Origin: Basidiobolus meristosporus CBS 931.73
Taxonomy: Eukaryota; Basidiobolomycota; Basidiobolomycetes; Basidiobolales; Basidiobolaceae
Length of the DNA: 64,000 nt
Assembly (NCBI GenBank): GCA_002104905.1
Contig: MCFE01000459.1
Coordinates: 1 to 64,000 of the forward strand
Direction: 5' to 3'
Below are positions 21,141-31,859 of the stretch, piece by piece; position 1 is the stretch's first letter; each line of letters starts with the position of its first letter. Both the position numbers and the translations under genes were made by a program. The notes beneath the pieces were generated by a model. The model did not search any database. It had not been told where the DNA came from and worked only from the letters and a program-made list of their open reading frames with translations.

Positions 21141-21158
21141 TGGTAGCAGCGATAACCA
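21141..21158 (+). promoter_or_regulatory. Primer-binding site of gypsy-1
   Basis: TGGTAGCAGCGATAACC begins one base after the LTR. TGGTA-type sites usually pair with the 3' end of an initiator Met tRNA; which tRNA is used here is inference. Confidence 0.6.
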
Positions 21159-21197
21159 GAAACCTCCCTCCTGAAGAAAGAAGAAACCACCCTCAAG

Positions 21198-24100
21198 ATG
21201 TCGGACAATCAAGAATGGAAGAATGCCATGCAGCAAATCCTGGCCCAACAGCAACAGCTACTCCAGATCCTCAGCCAACAGCAACAAGGAATGACTACCA
21301 TGGCTCAGAGCCAGCAAAGCCCTGTCAAGAGCAACTTTAGTGTGAAGGTCAACCGGTACCATGGCAGAGTCAATGAAAACCTGGGAACTTGGCTCTTTCA
21401 GATTGAAGAAGCTTTTAAAGCTAAAGGAATTGCTCCAGAGAGCAAGTTGCATTATGCAGCTTCTTACCTGGCAGATGCAGCTTTACAGTGGTACCACAAC
21501 AAGATCAGGTCAGCTACTATGATGGGATGCTCTACAATCTCTACCTGGGATGAGTTTGTGTCGGAAATTCAGGATGCTTTTGAACCTCCACACCAGCAGA
21601 CACTACTAAGAAGGAAGTTAAAGACACTCAGACAGAAAGGAATGGTGCAAGAATACATCTATGAGTACAGATGTCTACTTGGACAAATTGAAAGAATGGA
21701 CCCCTTGGATCAAGTTGAATACTTTATTGATGGGTTGAAAGAAAGAACTCGCAAGGAAGTCAATTACCGAAGACCTCAGACTATTGAAGAAGCCATCAAG
21801 ATTGCCATTGACTATGACTCAGCTATGTTTGGAGTTGGGAAGCCTACAGTGACTAGTCAGAAAGGCTATAATCATTATGAAAGAAGACAATCAGAAGCAG
21901 TACCAATGGAAATAGACGCTATGCAGAAGAATCCCTCCTCAGAAGAATGCAAGAAGAGAGGACTTTGCTTCAATTGCCACCAGCAGGGACATATTGCAAA
22001 GTACTGCCCTCAGAGAAGAAATGGACACCAGCCAACAAGAACCTTCAACCATATTGAGTCCCATGAACACAATAATGAGGAAGATGAGCTTGAAGAAGAC
22101 TCGGAACTCACCTTCCATATGACAGAAGAGTACTTGTCCCAAATGACTTCAAACTCAGGGAAGTTATTGTACCTGAATGGAGCAATCAATGGAGTACCTG
22201 CCAAGATCATGATTGACTCAGGAGCATCGCATGAGTACATGTCAGAGCAATTTGCTTTGAAAGCTGGAATCAACTCGGAACCTACCAAATCAACTTCAGT
22301 CTCCACAGCTGATGGGAACTCCCACATAATCAACCGTATTACCCAGCCAGTAAGAATGAAGATCAATGACTATGAAGAAGACCTACAGGCTTATATATTT
22401 GGGAACTGCAAGTTTGACCTTGTACTTGGGAAAACCTGGCTATTTTGTCGTAATCCATCAATCAACTGGAGAACCCATGCTACTCAGATCCAAAAAGACA
22501 ACAAGACCTATGAGCTATTACCTGCCAGGCTGGATTTCAACTTGGTCAATTCCAGTGTGTGTGAGACAAGTGAACTTAGCAAGACCCAGTTCTGTAGAGC
22601 ACTTAGAAAAGGTACCCAGATGTTCCTCATGGCGGTATTACAGGAGGATTCCTCTGTCCCAGCACCCCAGCAGGTCCAGACTCTCTTGAAGAAATATTCA
22701 GACGTGTTTCCAGATGAGCTTGTAAGCCTACCACCAGTCAGAGATGTGGATCATGCCATTGACACAGGAGATAGCCCTCCAGTGAGCAAGACACCTTACA
22801 GAATGAGTCCATTGGAATTGGAGGAAATGAAGAAACAAATTGATCAGCTATTGGAGCAAGGATACATCAGGCCCAGCAAGTCACCTTGGGGAGCACCAGT
22901 GCTTTTTGTGAAAAAGAAGGATGGAACACTTAGGATGTGCATTGACTACAGAGCCCTGAACTCAGTTACCGTCAAGAATAAGTACCCCATACCTCGGATT
23001 GATGAGCTTTTGGACCAACTTAATGGAGCCACTATTTTCAGCAAGATCGACCTCATGTCAGGATACAACCAGATTAGGGTGAAACCAGAAGATATCCCTA
23101 AGACAGCATTCAGGACCAGATACGGACATTACAAGTACTTAGTCATGAGTTTTGGCCTCACTAATGCCCCTGCAACATTCATGACGCTGATGCAGACTGT
23201 CTTTCAGGAGTACTTAGACAAGTTTGTGATAATCTACCTGGATGACATATTGATATACAGCAAGACAGAAAAGGATCACATGGTGCACATTGAAAAGGTC
23301 TTGAAGAAACTAAGAGAGAACAAGCTATACGGCAAGCTAGCCAAGTGTGAATTCTTCAAGGAACACGTAGAATATCTGGGACACATAGTGACTAGCACAG
23401 GAGTAACCTTAGACCCCAAGAAGGTGGAAGTAATCAAGAATTTGAAGCAGCCCCATAGCATATCAGAACTCAGATCCTTCCTTGGAATGGTTTCCTATTA
23501 TCGGAGATTTGTCAAGTCATTTGCAAGTATTGCAGCCCCTTTAACTGATATCCTCAAGAAAGACAATACCTACAAGTGGGACATAGCTTGTGAGACTGCC
23601 TTCCAGACACTAAAGAATGAACTTGCTAAGCTGCCAAGCTTAAGAATACCAGACTTCAGAAAAGAGTTCACTCTGTGCACAGATGCTTCAGATTATGCAA
23701 TTGGTGGAGTGCTGAGCCAAGAACACGAGGGAAAGGACTACCCTGTTGCCTTTGAATCCAAGAAACTGAACTCAGCAGAACAAAACTATCCAGTTCATGA
23801 GAAGGAGATGCTTGCTATAATACACTGTTTGAAGACATGGAGATGCTATATTGAAGGAGTCAAATGCACTGTGAAGACTGATCATGCCTCCCTCAAGTAT
23901 ATATTTACTCAGAAGGTACTCTCTAGAAGAATGACAAGATGGAGTGAATACATTCAGCAATTTGACCTGGAGATTGTCTACTGTCCTGGAAAAAACAACA
24001 CGGTTGCTGATGCCTTATCAAGATTAGATCAAGTTGCACAACTCAACTTGGTGCATGAATCAGATTGGCCTAGCCTATTACCAAAGTACTTGGAGGACCA

Positions 24101-25331
24101 AGCCATTCCTAATGAGGTGGATGAAGATATCAAGAAGATAATCCGTGATGAGGCCAGCAAATTTGTTGTACAGAATGAAACACTCTACCGAATTGTTGAT
24201 GGAAGCCCTATTGCCTATTGTCCTTATGTTGCTCGCCTGGATTTAATACATAAGCTACACAATGGATATGGACATCTTGGGATTGAAGGAACCTATAGCC
24301 TTGTAAAAGCCAGAGCATGGTGGCCCAGAATGAAACAAGACATTAAGAAGCTAGTAAAAACATGCCCAAACTGCCAAATCAATCAAGGCCAGCCACAAAG
24401 AATTGCCAAACTCTTCCCTTTGGAGCCTGTAAGACCATTTGAGAGATGGGGAATTGACTTTATTGGAAGACTGCCAACTACCAGGAAATGCAACCGTTGG
24501 ATCCTAGTAGCAATTGACCATGCCACTAAATGGCCAGTTGCTCAAGCTGTACCAATAGCCAGTGAACAAGAAGTTGCAAGTTTCATTTACCATGAGATCC
24601 TGATGAAGTTTGGATGCCCTGTGGAGATCTTATCCAATAGAGGTGCAAACTTTATGGCAAAGACATTAGAGGCTTACCTGGAAATGCAGCAGATCAGACA
24701 CTTGAAAACCTCGGCATATCACCCCAGAACTAATGGAGTCACTGAGCGGTTTAATGGATTATTTGGAAAAATGCTGACCAAGTATGCAAATGGAGTTGTC
24801 AGTAGATGGGATGAGTATATAGACCAAGCACTCTTTGCATGCAGAGTCAGAGTACACAACACCACCCAGCAATCACCATTTTACTTAGTTTATGGATGTG
24901 AACCAAGGATTCCAGGAGATCTCACACAACCAAAGCTTACAGACACCTTAGAAGATGAACTCAGTCAGCCAAGTAGACACCAGCAACTGGAACAAAGACG
25001 TCAAGAGGCACAGACCAAAGTATCTCAAAGTGCAGAAAAGATGAAGCAGAGATTTGATAAGACTATAGCACCAGAAGCATTGACAGTTGGGAACTTTGTA
25101 TTGCTAAGAAACAACACTTGGAAGAAGTTTAAGCCACAATGGACAGGACCATTCAAGATCATCAGAGAATGTCCATTTGCAACTTACCAACTGGTGGACA
25201 AACAAGGCAATATCCGGGAAGACTTAGTGCATAGGGACAGACTCAAGCTTGCAAGACTTGCTGATAATACTGAACCATCAAGATATTGGTATCACAAGAA
25301 AAGAGATTCAGGAGAACCCTCTCAACTTTAG
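21198..25331 (+). CDS. Gypsy-1 Gag-Pol polyprotein (1377 aa)
   Basis: A single frame from ATG 21198, 59 bp after the LTR, with Gag and Pol fused in frame. In order: Gln-rich N-terminus (about 10-45), Gag body (50-215), CCHC zinc knuckle (257-270), acidic linker, aspartic protease with IDSGAS (D340) and reverse transcriptase with YLDD (D682, D683). Next come RNase H ([12 protein letters not shown]829) and the integrase zinc-binding H/C motif (from H1018 to CPNC near 1058). The integrase core has D1087 (WGIDFIG), N1147 (LSNRGANF) and E1183 (VTERFNG). The usual residue at 1147 is Asp; the related gypsy-2 has it. The C-terminus resembles gypsy integrase tails without an evident chromodomain. It is intact in length, but the integrase is possibly inactive. 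Confidence 0.95.
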   Translation: MSDNQEWKNAMQQILAQQQQLLQILSQQQQGMTTMAQSQQSPVKSNFSVKVNRYHGRVNENLGTWLFQIEEAFKAKGIAPESKLHYAASYLADAALQWYHNKIRSATMMGCSTISTWDEFVSEIQDAFEPPHQQTLLRRKLKTLRQKGMVQEYIYEYRCLLGQIERMDPLDQVEYFIDGLKERTRKEVNYRRPQTIEEAIKIAIDYDSAMFGVGKPTVTSQKGYNHYERRQSEAVPMEIDAMQKNPSSEECKKRGLCFNCHQQGHIAKYCPQRRNGHQPTRTFNHIESHEHNNEEDELEEDSELTFHMTEEYLSQMTSNSGKLLYLNGAINGVPAKIMIDSGASHEYMSEQFALKAGINSEPTKSTSVSTADGNSHIINRITQPVRMKINDYEEDLQAYIFGNCKFDLVLGKTWLFCRNPSINWRTHATQIQKDNKTYELLPARLDFNLVNSSVCETSELSKTQFCRALRKGTQMFLMAVLQEDSSVPAPQQVQTLLKKYSDVFPDELVSLPPVRDVDHAIDTGDSPPVSKTPYRMSPLELEEMKKQIDQLLEQGYIRPSKSPWGAPVLFVKKKDGTLRMCIDYRALNSVTVKNKYPIPRIDELLDQLNGATIFSKIDLMSGYNQIRVKPEDIPKTAFRTRYGHYKYLVMSFGLTNAPATFMTLMQTVFQEYLDKFVIIYLDDILIYSKTEKDHMVHIEKVLKKLRENKLYGKLAKCEFFKEHVEYLGHIVTSTGVTLDPKKVEVIKNLKQPHSISELRSFLGMVSYYRRFVKSFASIAAPLTDILKKDNTYKWDIACETAFQTLKNELAKLPSLRIPDFRKEFTLCTDASDYAIGGVLSQEHEGKDYPVAFESKKLNSAEQNYPVHEKEMLAIIHCLKTWRCYIEGVKCTVKTDHASLKYIFTQKVLSRRMTRWSEYIQQFDLEIVYCPGKNNTVADALSRLDQVAQLNLVHESDWPSLLPKYLEDQAIPNEVDEDIKKIIRDEASKFVVQNETLYRIVDGSPIAYCPYVARLDLIHKLHNGYGHLGIEGTYSLVKARAWWPRMKQDIKKLVKTCPNCQINQGQPQRIAKLFPLEPVRPFERWGIDFIGRLPTTRKCNRWILVAIDHATKWPVAQAVPIASEQEVASFIYHEILMKFGCPVEILSNRGANFMAKTLEAYLEMQQIRHLKTSAYHPRTNGVTERFNGLFGKMLTKYANGVVSRWDEYIDQALFACRVRVHNTTQQSPFYLVYGCEPRIPGDLTQPKLTDTLEDELSQPSRHQQLEQRRQEAQTKVSQSAEKMKQRFDKTIAPEALTVGNFVLLRNNTWKKFKPQWTGPFKIIRECPFATYQLVDKQGNIREDLVHRDRLKLARLADNTEPSRYWYHKKRDSGEPSQL

Positions 25332-25341
25332 TAGGGGAGAA
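25330..25341 (+). promoter_or_regulatory. Polypurine tract of gypsy-1
   Basis: The purine-rich AGTAGGGGAGAA lies directly before the 3' LTR and overlaps the gag-pol stop codon. This is the expected primer site for plus-strand DNA synthesis. Confidence 0.7.
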
Positions 25342-25709
25342 TGTTATGATCTGCCGCTTGAATGTTTAAGTTAGATCAGTTTTTAGTCAAATCAGTTAGT
25401 ATATGTTTAGGTTATCAGTACATCAGTATTATCTATGAAATCAGTAGCATTAGTCAGCAAATGAATCAGCAGATCCTTATCAGACAGAAATAGATATATT
25501 AAGTAGGATCTTATTGGGTGATGATGATGCAATCAAATGAGTCATCAGCCACAACCTACATTAGGAAATACAATTAGTCAGCAATTGATCTGGCAAAATG
25601 TATATAAGGAGCTGCTGGAACCTCAATAAAAATCAGTTCAAGTTTTAGTGAATACAATACTAGCTAAACTCCCTATTCCTCTACAACTCTTATACCAAGA
25701 CTTGTAACA
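25342..25709 (+). repeat. 3' LTR of gypsy-1
   Basis: 368 bp; I found no difference from 20772-21139. The TATA-like sequence is at 25601-25610. It is followed by the TSD GTTG and the interrupted ORF1 of Harbinger D. Confidence 0.95.
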
Positions 25710-26439
25710 GTTGATTGTACACAACTTCCTCATCCCCCTCACTCTCAAATTATTCTTAATACAATACTTACCATGATATTAATCTTGTGCATACAACTGC
25801 TAGTATCTTGTTGTAGAACTCATGCCACTGCTGTCTTTTCAGATTTTTTCATCTCTGTCAACTCCCTAAGGTAGCCAGGTCTCTCAGATTTATATGTAAT
25901 GCCCAAGAATATGCAAGAAGATTCATCATAGACACTAAGCCAAACCAAAATATTTGATAATAGTTTAAGCAGATCCCAAAAATTACTTCTCTAGTCTGGA
26001 CTATGCTTGTGAGCTTGGGATTGATTTTGTCAAAGTTGAACTTAAGATGAGTTAAGGCTTAGTATAAGTAACATAATGATGGATATGTATGCTATCACAA
26101 AAGTTTTTGGCATTTTCTTAGTCTTGTTTGAAATGCACATGAAAACCAGTGTGATTGTTGCACTCTCAAAATATTGTGCTTGGTGCATATTAGATTTATA
26201 TTGGCACAGATCAGAGAGCATCAGTTGCAGATTTCCTATCTCAAAATAGACTTATGAGTAATTTATTCATAAAATCAGCAAGTCATTGCTTGAGGATAAT
26301 TCTTGCAATCTAATGATGAAATACATTGTAATTGGTGATTTGATCATAATGCAAGGAAGGTCATATAAACTAAGCTGATTGCACATAATCAACTCAACTC
26401 ATGCTGCCTTATTCACTTTCCAATCATAATATTATGTAT

Positions 26440-27060
26440 ATATCTGAATGAACCATTGTTGCAAATCCCATCACTACCAATGAGCTCCCTGTTAACACAT
26501 TATAGAAGATCTTTACAAAATATTATGAACTATGATCCCTACTCTACTCAAGAAGATCCCTTGTTAAGCTCCTCTGCTATTACAAGAAGTACTGTCATAC
26601 AAGGTTTAATTCCTTTTTCCTTGCAGACAAAAGTTCTGGAAATTATCATACCCAGCTGACAGCAATGAAGAATTACCTTTGTAAGAAGGCACTCTGGGTG
26701 GAGAATTATATAGAAGTTGGTGCAGGGCAGAAGTGCTTGGTAGACCTGGCTGATAAAGTGGTAAATTTTTCAACAGATGATTGCTTTACAGTCAATAGAA
26801 AGACAAGGTATGGTGTGCTTGGCAGAAAGCCAAAACTACACTCTCAGCTTTTCAAACAATGCAGAGTAAAAGTAGAGCATTCCTAGTTTCTGAAAAAATT
26901 AAGCATATTGGCAGGTTGACACAGTAGAGAGTCAGGTATAGGTGAGAACAGTAGGGTGGGTAAAACAGTCAAGATACTTATAAATTCAGAGTATATTTAT
27001 ACAAGAAGATATTCACTGAGAGAAATGTGTCTGGATCATTATGAAGTATTAAGAAAGCCA
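26440..27060 (+). pseudogene. Harbinger D transposase remnant
   Basis: It matches 11900-12770. A deletion of about 260 bp joins 'MKNYL' to 'KALWVEN' near 26680, removing the first and second catalytic Asp. Later blocks (GVLGRKPKLHSQLFKQ and RVKVEHS) are readable, with a stop right after the Glu-bearing motif near 26883. It cannot function. Confidence 0.75.
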
Positions 27061-27232
27061 GAAAAGAGCTGTTCTGAGTTATGTAGGCAAGATAGATCAA
27101 ATTATCAGTAATTGCTTCCTGCTGATTGCATTGTGTTAGAAATTATGGAGCCAGATAGTGTTGTGCAGTGCCAGCTCAATCCAGAACTATACACAGGCTG
27201 AAACTATGTAGAGTATCAAAAAATACAAGGCT

Positions 27233-27560
27233 ACTATCCTCTACCAGGTCAGAGCTCATTTGGACTAGTCTCAGAGTTTCCTAAAATTCTGCACCTCACC
27301 AATTTCTGCTGATTAGCAAATATGTTACACAATGAGTACTAAGTGAATTATCTCAGATACATCATTAATTTGCTACTAGCTCAAAATATAATAGATATCA
27401 GGTGGAATCTTAGTTACTTCAATATCACATTTTTTCTTTTGTGTCCCAGTTGCTCTAATGGCCCTTAGACATGCTGTCAAATATGCTAATCAGTATTACT
27501 TTTGATGTTCTGGAAATGTGCACCCTAGTTTCAATGATTGATCAAGGATTTTCTCCAGCA
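27233..27560. other. AT-rich stretch with nothing recognised
   Basis: There is no open frame and no match to the other families in the window that I could see. It lies between two decayed Harbinger elements and is probably older decayed repeat. Confidence 0.4.
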
Positions 27561-29010
27561 CAAAAGCAATCTAGCAAATGCTGAACAAAGGTAGTAATGG
27601 AACTGATGCTACAGATAATGCACACTTATTCTGTGAGCTTATTTACAGTGGTTTTGTCCAAGGTCTAATACCAGTGTTTTATCACCTGAATCAAAGAAGT
27701 CAATGATCAAATCTCTAAATGATCCAAATTTGATTGCAAAGTTGTCTCTGCATTTTAGTGATCAAGATAGGTTGTTCCAACTGCATACAGTTGTACCAAT
27801 GTTACTTGGTTTTTTTTTTCAAGTCGGGATCATTGTGCCAAGTCTTGATAAAGTATTTGTAGAGGGACAGGGGATTTAGCAAGCTTTGCAATTACTACAT
27901 CTTGAACTGGTTATTATAGACGCTACAGTAGCTCCTTATGTGCTATTGACTTATTATATTGCATGATTCTCACCCAATAACATTGCACCTAAAATATTTA
28001 CTGCTTTCTAGTAAAGATTTAGTGACTTATAGGCAACCAATGCTACTGACTTTGCAGATTGCATCTATATATTGATTGACTAAGCATAAATACAGCATGA
28101 TTTAAGCAAAAACCAATTATGATCAAGTAAACACACAATATAATGTAATGTTCTTACTAAAGTGTTTGGTATTGTCATTCACTTTTATACCAAATCTGCC
28201 ATTTTTTGACTATTGTCTTAGCTACTTGTGTATGAATATTGAGTATTTTGCCTCCTATGTGAGCAATCCAGGCTTCAAATTTGGTCATGTTAAATTACAC
28301 CAGATGAGGTTGTAGACCTAGCCTGAATACTGCATGCTGATATGCTCACTTTCCTGACAAAGGCTGCTGGGGTAGAGGATATCTCCACTGGGACTCATTT
28401 GTCAATACAGCAAGTATAACTTGGTCATGGTCATGTGCAGCAGCATTTGTTGGCTTAACTTACTATGAAGGCAGAGCTCCTTGCTTAGAGCACTATGAAG
28501 TTGCCTATAGTTGCACTTTGTTGTGCTGTGACAGGCTTGTGTCAAATTGGCAGCTTTGCAAGCTTTGGTAGTGTTGCTCTAAAGTTCACATATTGACTTA
28601 GTGAAAGGAATCTCAATGGAGACTGTTAGCATTAGTTGTAATAACATATGCCAGTATGCTGGCATTGTAATACTAAGCAAAGACTCCAGTAGCTCATACT
28701 GTTAGGTTTATTGGGCCACCTGTTGAAGGTTGACATTTCCAACTATTCAGAGCAAACACTCATCAATATCCAAGATCTTGATTGTTTCTTGGAGTAATCA
28801 AACAGGAGTCATCTATTGAATGAGATGTGTCAGATATAGAATGAATAGTGCATAAAGCTGCTATAGCACTGCTATGAGTAATGCAAATACAAATTACCAC
28901 AGATTCCAATTGTTAAATGCCACTACCAACATTATGCTGAATATAGTAGTGCCAGAAGGTACACATTGTACTGAGCTGATCTAGCACTAGTGAACAAGCC
29001 CATTAGCTAA
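27561..29010 (-). mobile_element. Harbinger element G, heavily decayed deletion derivative
   Basis: A subterminal region with a T tract (27810-27837) is followed, after an inserted old gypsy LTR, by minus-strand ORF1 remnants (about 28138-28800) that match 10264-11000. Transposase-side terminal GTGCCAG-like words occur near 28945-28990, with no transposase gene between. An internal deletion therefore removed the transposase. Confidence 0.5.
27838..28137 (-). repeat. Old solo gypsy LTR
   Basis: On the minus strand it aligns with the gypsy-1 LTR over most of its length (for example the complement of TAGCTAAA-like and TGATCATAAT-like ends), but with many substitutions and small gaps. It interrupts Harbinger G. 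It is much older than the solo LTR at 32882-33248. Confidence 0.6.
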
Positions 29011-29089
29011 TTCTCTGTTTCAGATTGATTATCAGCATAAAATGAAGGTTCAAGTAACCGTGAAGGATGTTCATTCATAAAGACTTTAC

Positions 29090-30722
29090 ACTATGTCAAA
29101 GGAAGACTTCTCCATGATGAACTCAGGCGTAATGATCAAGCAGAGAAAATCAAAGATAATGCTTTATTCAGCTCAGAAAGGTACTCAGAAAAGAAGGGAA
29201 AACAACAAAACCAAAGAAAACCTGGTTGCTGCAACTATTGTAAAAAGCCAGGACACTGGGCAAGAGAATTCAAGAAGAAACAAGCAGACAAAAAACAAAA
29301 ACAAGAGCAGTCCAACCATATGACTACTGATGAACAGTTATTTGCAACCGTACAAGAGAGTGCAAGAATCCAAAGTAATGAATGGTATATTGACTCTAGA
29401 GCCTCACAGCATATTTGTGGTATAAAGGAGTGGTTCAGCAACTTAAAAACTATTCCTGTAAGAAAGGTTTATCTGGGAGACTTCTCTGCTCTGGAAGCAA
29501 CCGCAAGTGGGTCTATACAACTAAATTTGAGCAATAGCTCAGGGGCAACCGCAGCAAGACTCACTGAAGTACTCTATATACCTGGAATAGCTAAGAACCT
29601 ACTCTCAGTCCGTAAAGCAACTGATCAGGGACTGAAATTTGCTTTTACTAAGATGTGCTGCTCAATATTGAGAGAGAATGGACAAAATCTAGCTTTGGGA
29701 AACAGTGATCACAATATATACAAGTTACAATGCAAGATCATTGTACCTGAGTATGTCAACATTGCTGAAGCTGATGAAACCAGCTGGGAGACATGGCATA
29801 GGAGGCCAGGACACATTGGGGAACAGAAAATGAGCCAATTGGTGAAGCATCAGCTTGTTTTGGGCCTAAAATACTCAATTCCAATCAAATTGAATGTTTG
29901 TATGGGATGTTCATATGGCAAACAAGCTAGGCAATGATTCAAGAGCTCAGAATGCATCAATACCACCAAAATATTGGCTATGGTATACTTAGACATATGT
30001 GGCCCCATGAAAACACTGTCCTTTGGAGCCAAGAGATACTTTATAAAGCTTATTGATGTCAAAACAAGATATACATGGGTGTACTTTCCTCAAAACAAAG
30101 GATGAAGCTTTAAAGAGGTTTAAGCACTTCAAGAACATGGCAGAAACACAAACTGGATGTAATTTGAAGGTACTACAAGGAGACAATGGAGGAGAATACT
30201 GTTCAAAGGAGTTTGCAAAATACTGCTTGTCTACTGGTATACTCCAACAGACCACAGTTCCTCATACTCCACAGCAAAATGGAGCACCAGAACATGCAAA
30301 TAGAACAATAGTAGAGATGGGAACATCTATGCTACATGATAAGGGAATGGACTACAAGTTTTGGGCTGAATCTGTTGCTACCACAGTATACATCAGGAAC
30401 AGATGCCCAACAACAGCATTACGTGATTCTACACCCTTTTGAGGCATATACAGGCTGAAAACAAGATCTCCAGCACCTCAAGATCATTGGCAGTGATGTT
30501 TTTTATCACATTCCTGACAAAAAACGCTCAAAGTTGGAACCAAAGAGTAGAAAGGGATCTTTCTTGGGTACTGTAAAGATACTAAGAGGTATAGAGTGTA
30601 TGATGGCAAAATTCAGAAGCTGATCAGAGCAGGGACATTGTATTTGAGGAGAATTCAGATCAGAAAGCCACAAAAATCATTGGCCAGCTGCCTGATGATG
30701 TAATCAACACTCATGAAGAAGA
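29090..30722 (+). pseudogene. Copia-A copy 1 pol, first part (zinc knuckle, protease, integrase)
   Basis: The Gag end and a CCHC knuckle region lie near 29225-29280. The protease motif reads DSR (WYIDSRASQHICG, near 29386-29415) instead of DSG, so the catalytic motif is damaged. A GAG-pre-integrase domain ends in CMGCSYGKQARQ (29320-29937). The integrase core follows with 'LQGDNGGEYCS' (30170-30200) and the later 'HTPQQNGAPEHAN' Glu region (30265-30300). Stops at about 29937 and a frameshift near 30080 break the frame. The segment after 'FLG' near 30560 is shifted by one base, as in copy 2. Confidence 0.8.
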
Positions 30723-31091
30723 TGTGGAAATATTGGACTATTTGGTATCATTCAGCAGCTAAAAATTTACTTAACAATTCTAGGCTAGTCTTAGTCACTG
30801 TAGTACTCATTTACTGCCTTAACTTTGCCACTTTCTCCAGATATATGATCTTATGATTATTCCCTTATAGTCAGGATCAAATTAGCACTATTACCAAACA
30901 TTATGTACTAACCCTGAAACTGTTACAGAATGCTCCTGAATATTGATAAACCCTCCCTACTCAGTGTTGCAGCTGTATTACTTCTACAAAGGTATAAATA
31001 CTGAGCTTCTGTATGAATAAACAACAGTTCAACTATTATCACTATTTCTTGATAAGTTCCTTATATCCAAATCACTTCTTAAATTGTAACA
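30723..31091 (+). repeat. 5' LTR of copia-A copy 2
   Basis: It starts TGTGGAAATATTGG and ends AAATTGTAACA. The family start is TGTTGAAATATTGG in the 3' LTR. A TATA-like TATAAATA is near 30990. Confidence 0.9.
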
Positions 31092-31127
31092 GGTTATGAG
31101 CCACGATTGCCTTAATCTATTCTAAAG

Positions 31128-31859
31128 ATGACTTCTACCAGCAAACAAAGCAATACCAACATCTTCCCTGTAAACGAGAGGTTTGATGGGAAGAACTACA
31201 GACTTTGGAGAATCAAGATGCAGATCCACCTTGAGGAAAGAAAGCTTTGGAACATAGTAACAGGAAAGGAAGTTGAGCCCAAAGGAACAGCAGAAGATGT
31301 GGAGAAGTTTCAAGAGAAGGAGAGAAAGGCCTTCAATGCAATATGCATCAATGTGCAAGACTCCTTCATTGGACAAATCCATGCCTCAAATACTGCCAAA
31401 GCAGCATGGGAATCCTTAGAGAAGATCTTTAGAGCAAAGTCCGTATCAAGCAAGCTTTATTTGAAACAAGAGTTCTTCAACATGAGAAAAATGCCAGATG
31501 ATGACATGCTACAACTCATTACCAGAATGGAGACACTTGCACAAGAACTTTACAGTATTAATGCTGGTGTAGATGATGAAGAAAGGATACTCTGTCTGCT
31601 TTGCAGCCTACCAGACGTATATGAGCCACTCATACTTTCTTTTGAAAGCAGAGAAGACAACTTGACTTTAGACTATGTCAAAGGAAGACTTCTCCATGAA
31701 GAACTCAGATGTAATGATCAAGCAGAGAAAATTGAATATAATGCTTTATTCAGTTCAGAAAGGCATACAGAAAAGAAGGGAAAGCAACAAAACCTAAGAA
31801 AACCTGGCTGCTGTAACTACTGTAAGAAGCCAGGACACTGGGCAAGAGAATGCAAGTAG
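31128..31859 (+). CDS. Copia-A copy 2 Gag (243 aa, cut by a nonsense codon)
   Basis: ATG at 31128, 36 bp after the LTR. Residues 15-190 form a UBN2/retrotran-gag-like copia Gag (YRLWRIKMQIHLEE; W near residues 28, 38 and 87). A CCHC knuckle (CNYCKKPGHWAREC) is at the C-terminal end. The frame stops at TAG 31857-31859, where copy 1 has AAG, so Gag is separated from Pol by a point mutation. In copia elements Gag and Pol are normally one polyprotein. This is a good Gag, but probably without its fused Pol. Confidence 0.85.
   Translation: MTSTSKQSNTNIFPVNERFDGKNYRLWRIKMQIHLEERKLWNIVTGKEVEPKGTAEDVEKFQEKERKAFNAICINVQDSFIGQIHASNTAKAAWESLEKIFRAKSVSSKLYLKQEFFNMRKMPDDDMLQLITRMETLAQELYSINAGVDDEERILCLLCSLPDVYEPLILSFESREDNLTLDYVKGRLLHEELRCNDQAEKIEYNALFSSERHTEKKGKQQNLRKPGCCNYCKKPGHWARECK

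Larger units (their letters stand above)
20772..25709 (+). mobile_element. Full-length Ty3/gypsy retrotransposon 1 (4938 bp)
   Basis: Two 368-bp LTRs (20772-21139 and 25342-25709) appear identical by eye and enclose one gag-pol frame. TSD GTTG occurs at 20768-20771 and 25710-25713. A primer-binding site follows the 5' LTR and a purine tract precedes the 3' LTR. It is the only structurally complete retrotransposon here with an uninterrupted ORF, so it inserted very recently. Confidence 0.95.
19990..27232. mobile_element. Harbinger element D, decayed, split by gypsy-1
   Basis: Minus-strand ORF1 remnants lie at about 20030-20771 and 25714-26060, and a plus-strand transposase remnant at about 26440-27060: the same divergent layout as element B. 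A degenerate transposase-side terminus is near 27200-27232. The ORF1-side end is not recognisable. Gypsy-1 is inserted in ORF1, flanked by GTTG on both sides. Confidence 0.7.

Noticed and set aside
21140-21340. Separate small gene before gypsy-1 gag
   Set aside because: It overlaps the start of gag-pol in another frame and lies in the primer-binding/leader region.
22010-22366. Minus-strand frames inside gypsy-1 gag-pol
   Set aside because: They are shadows of the 1377-codon plus-strand gene; the acidic linker gives long Ser runs on the other strand.
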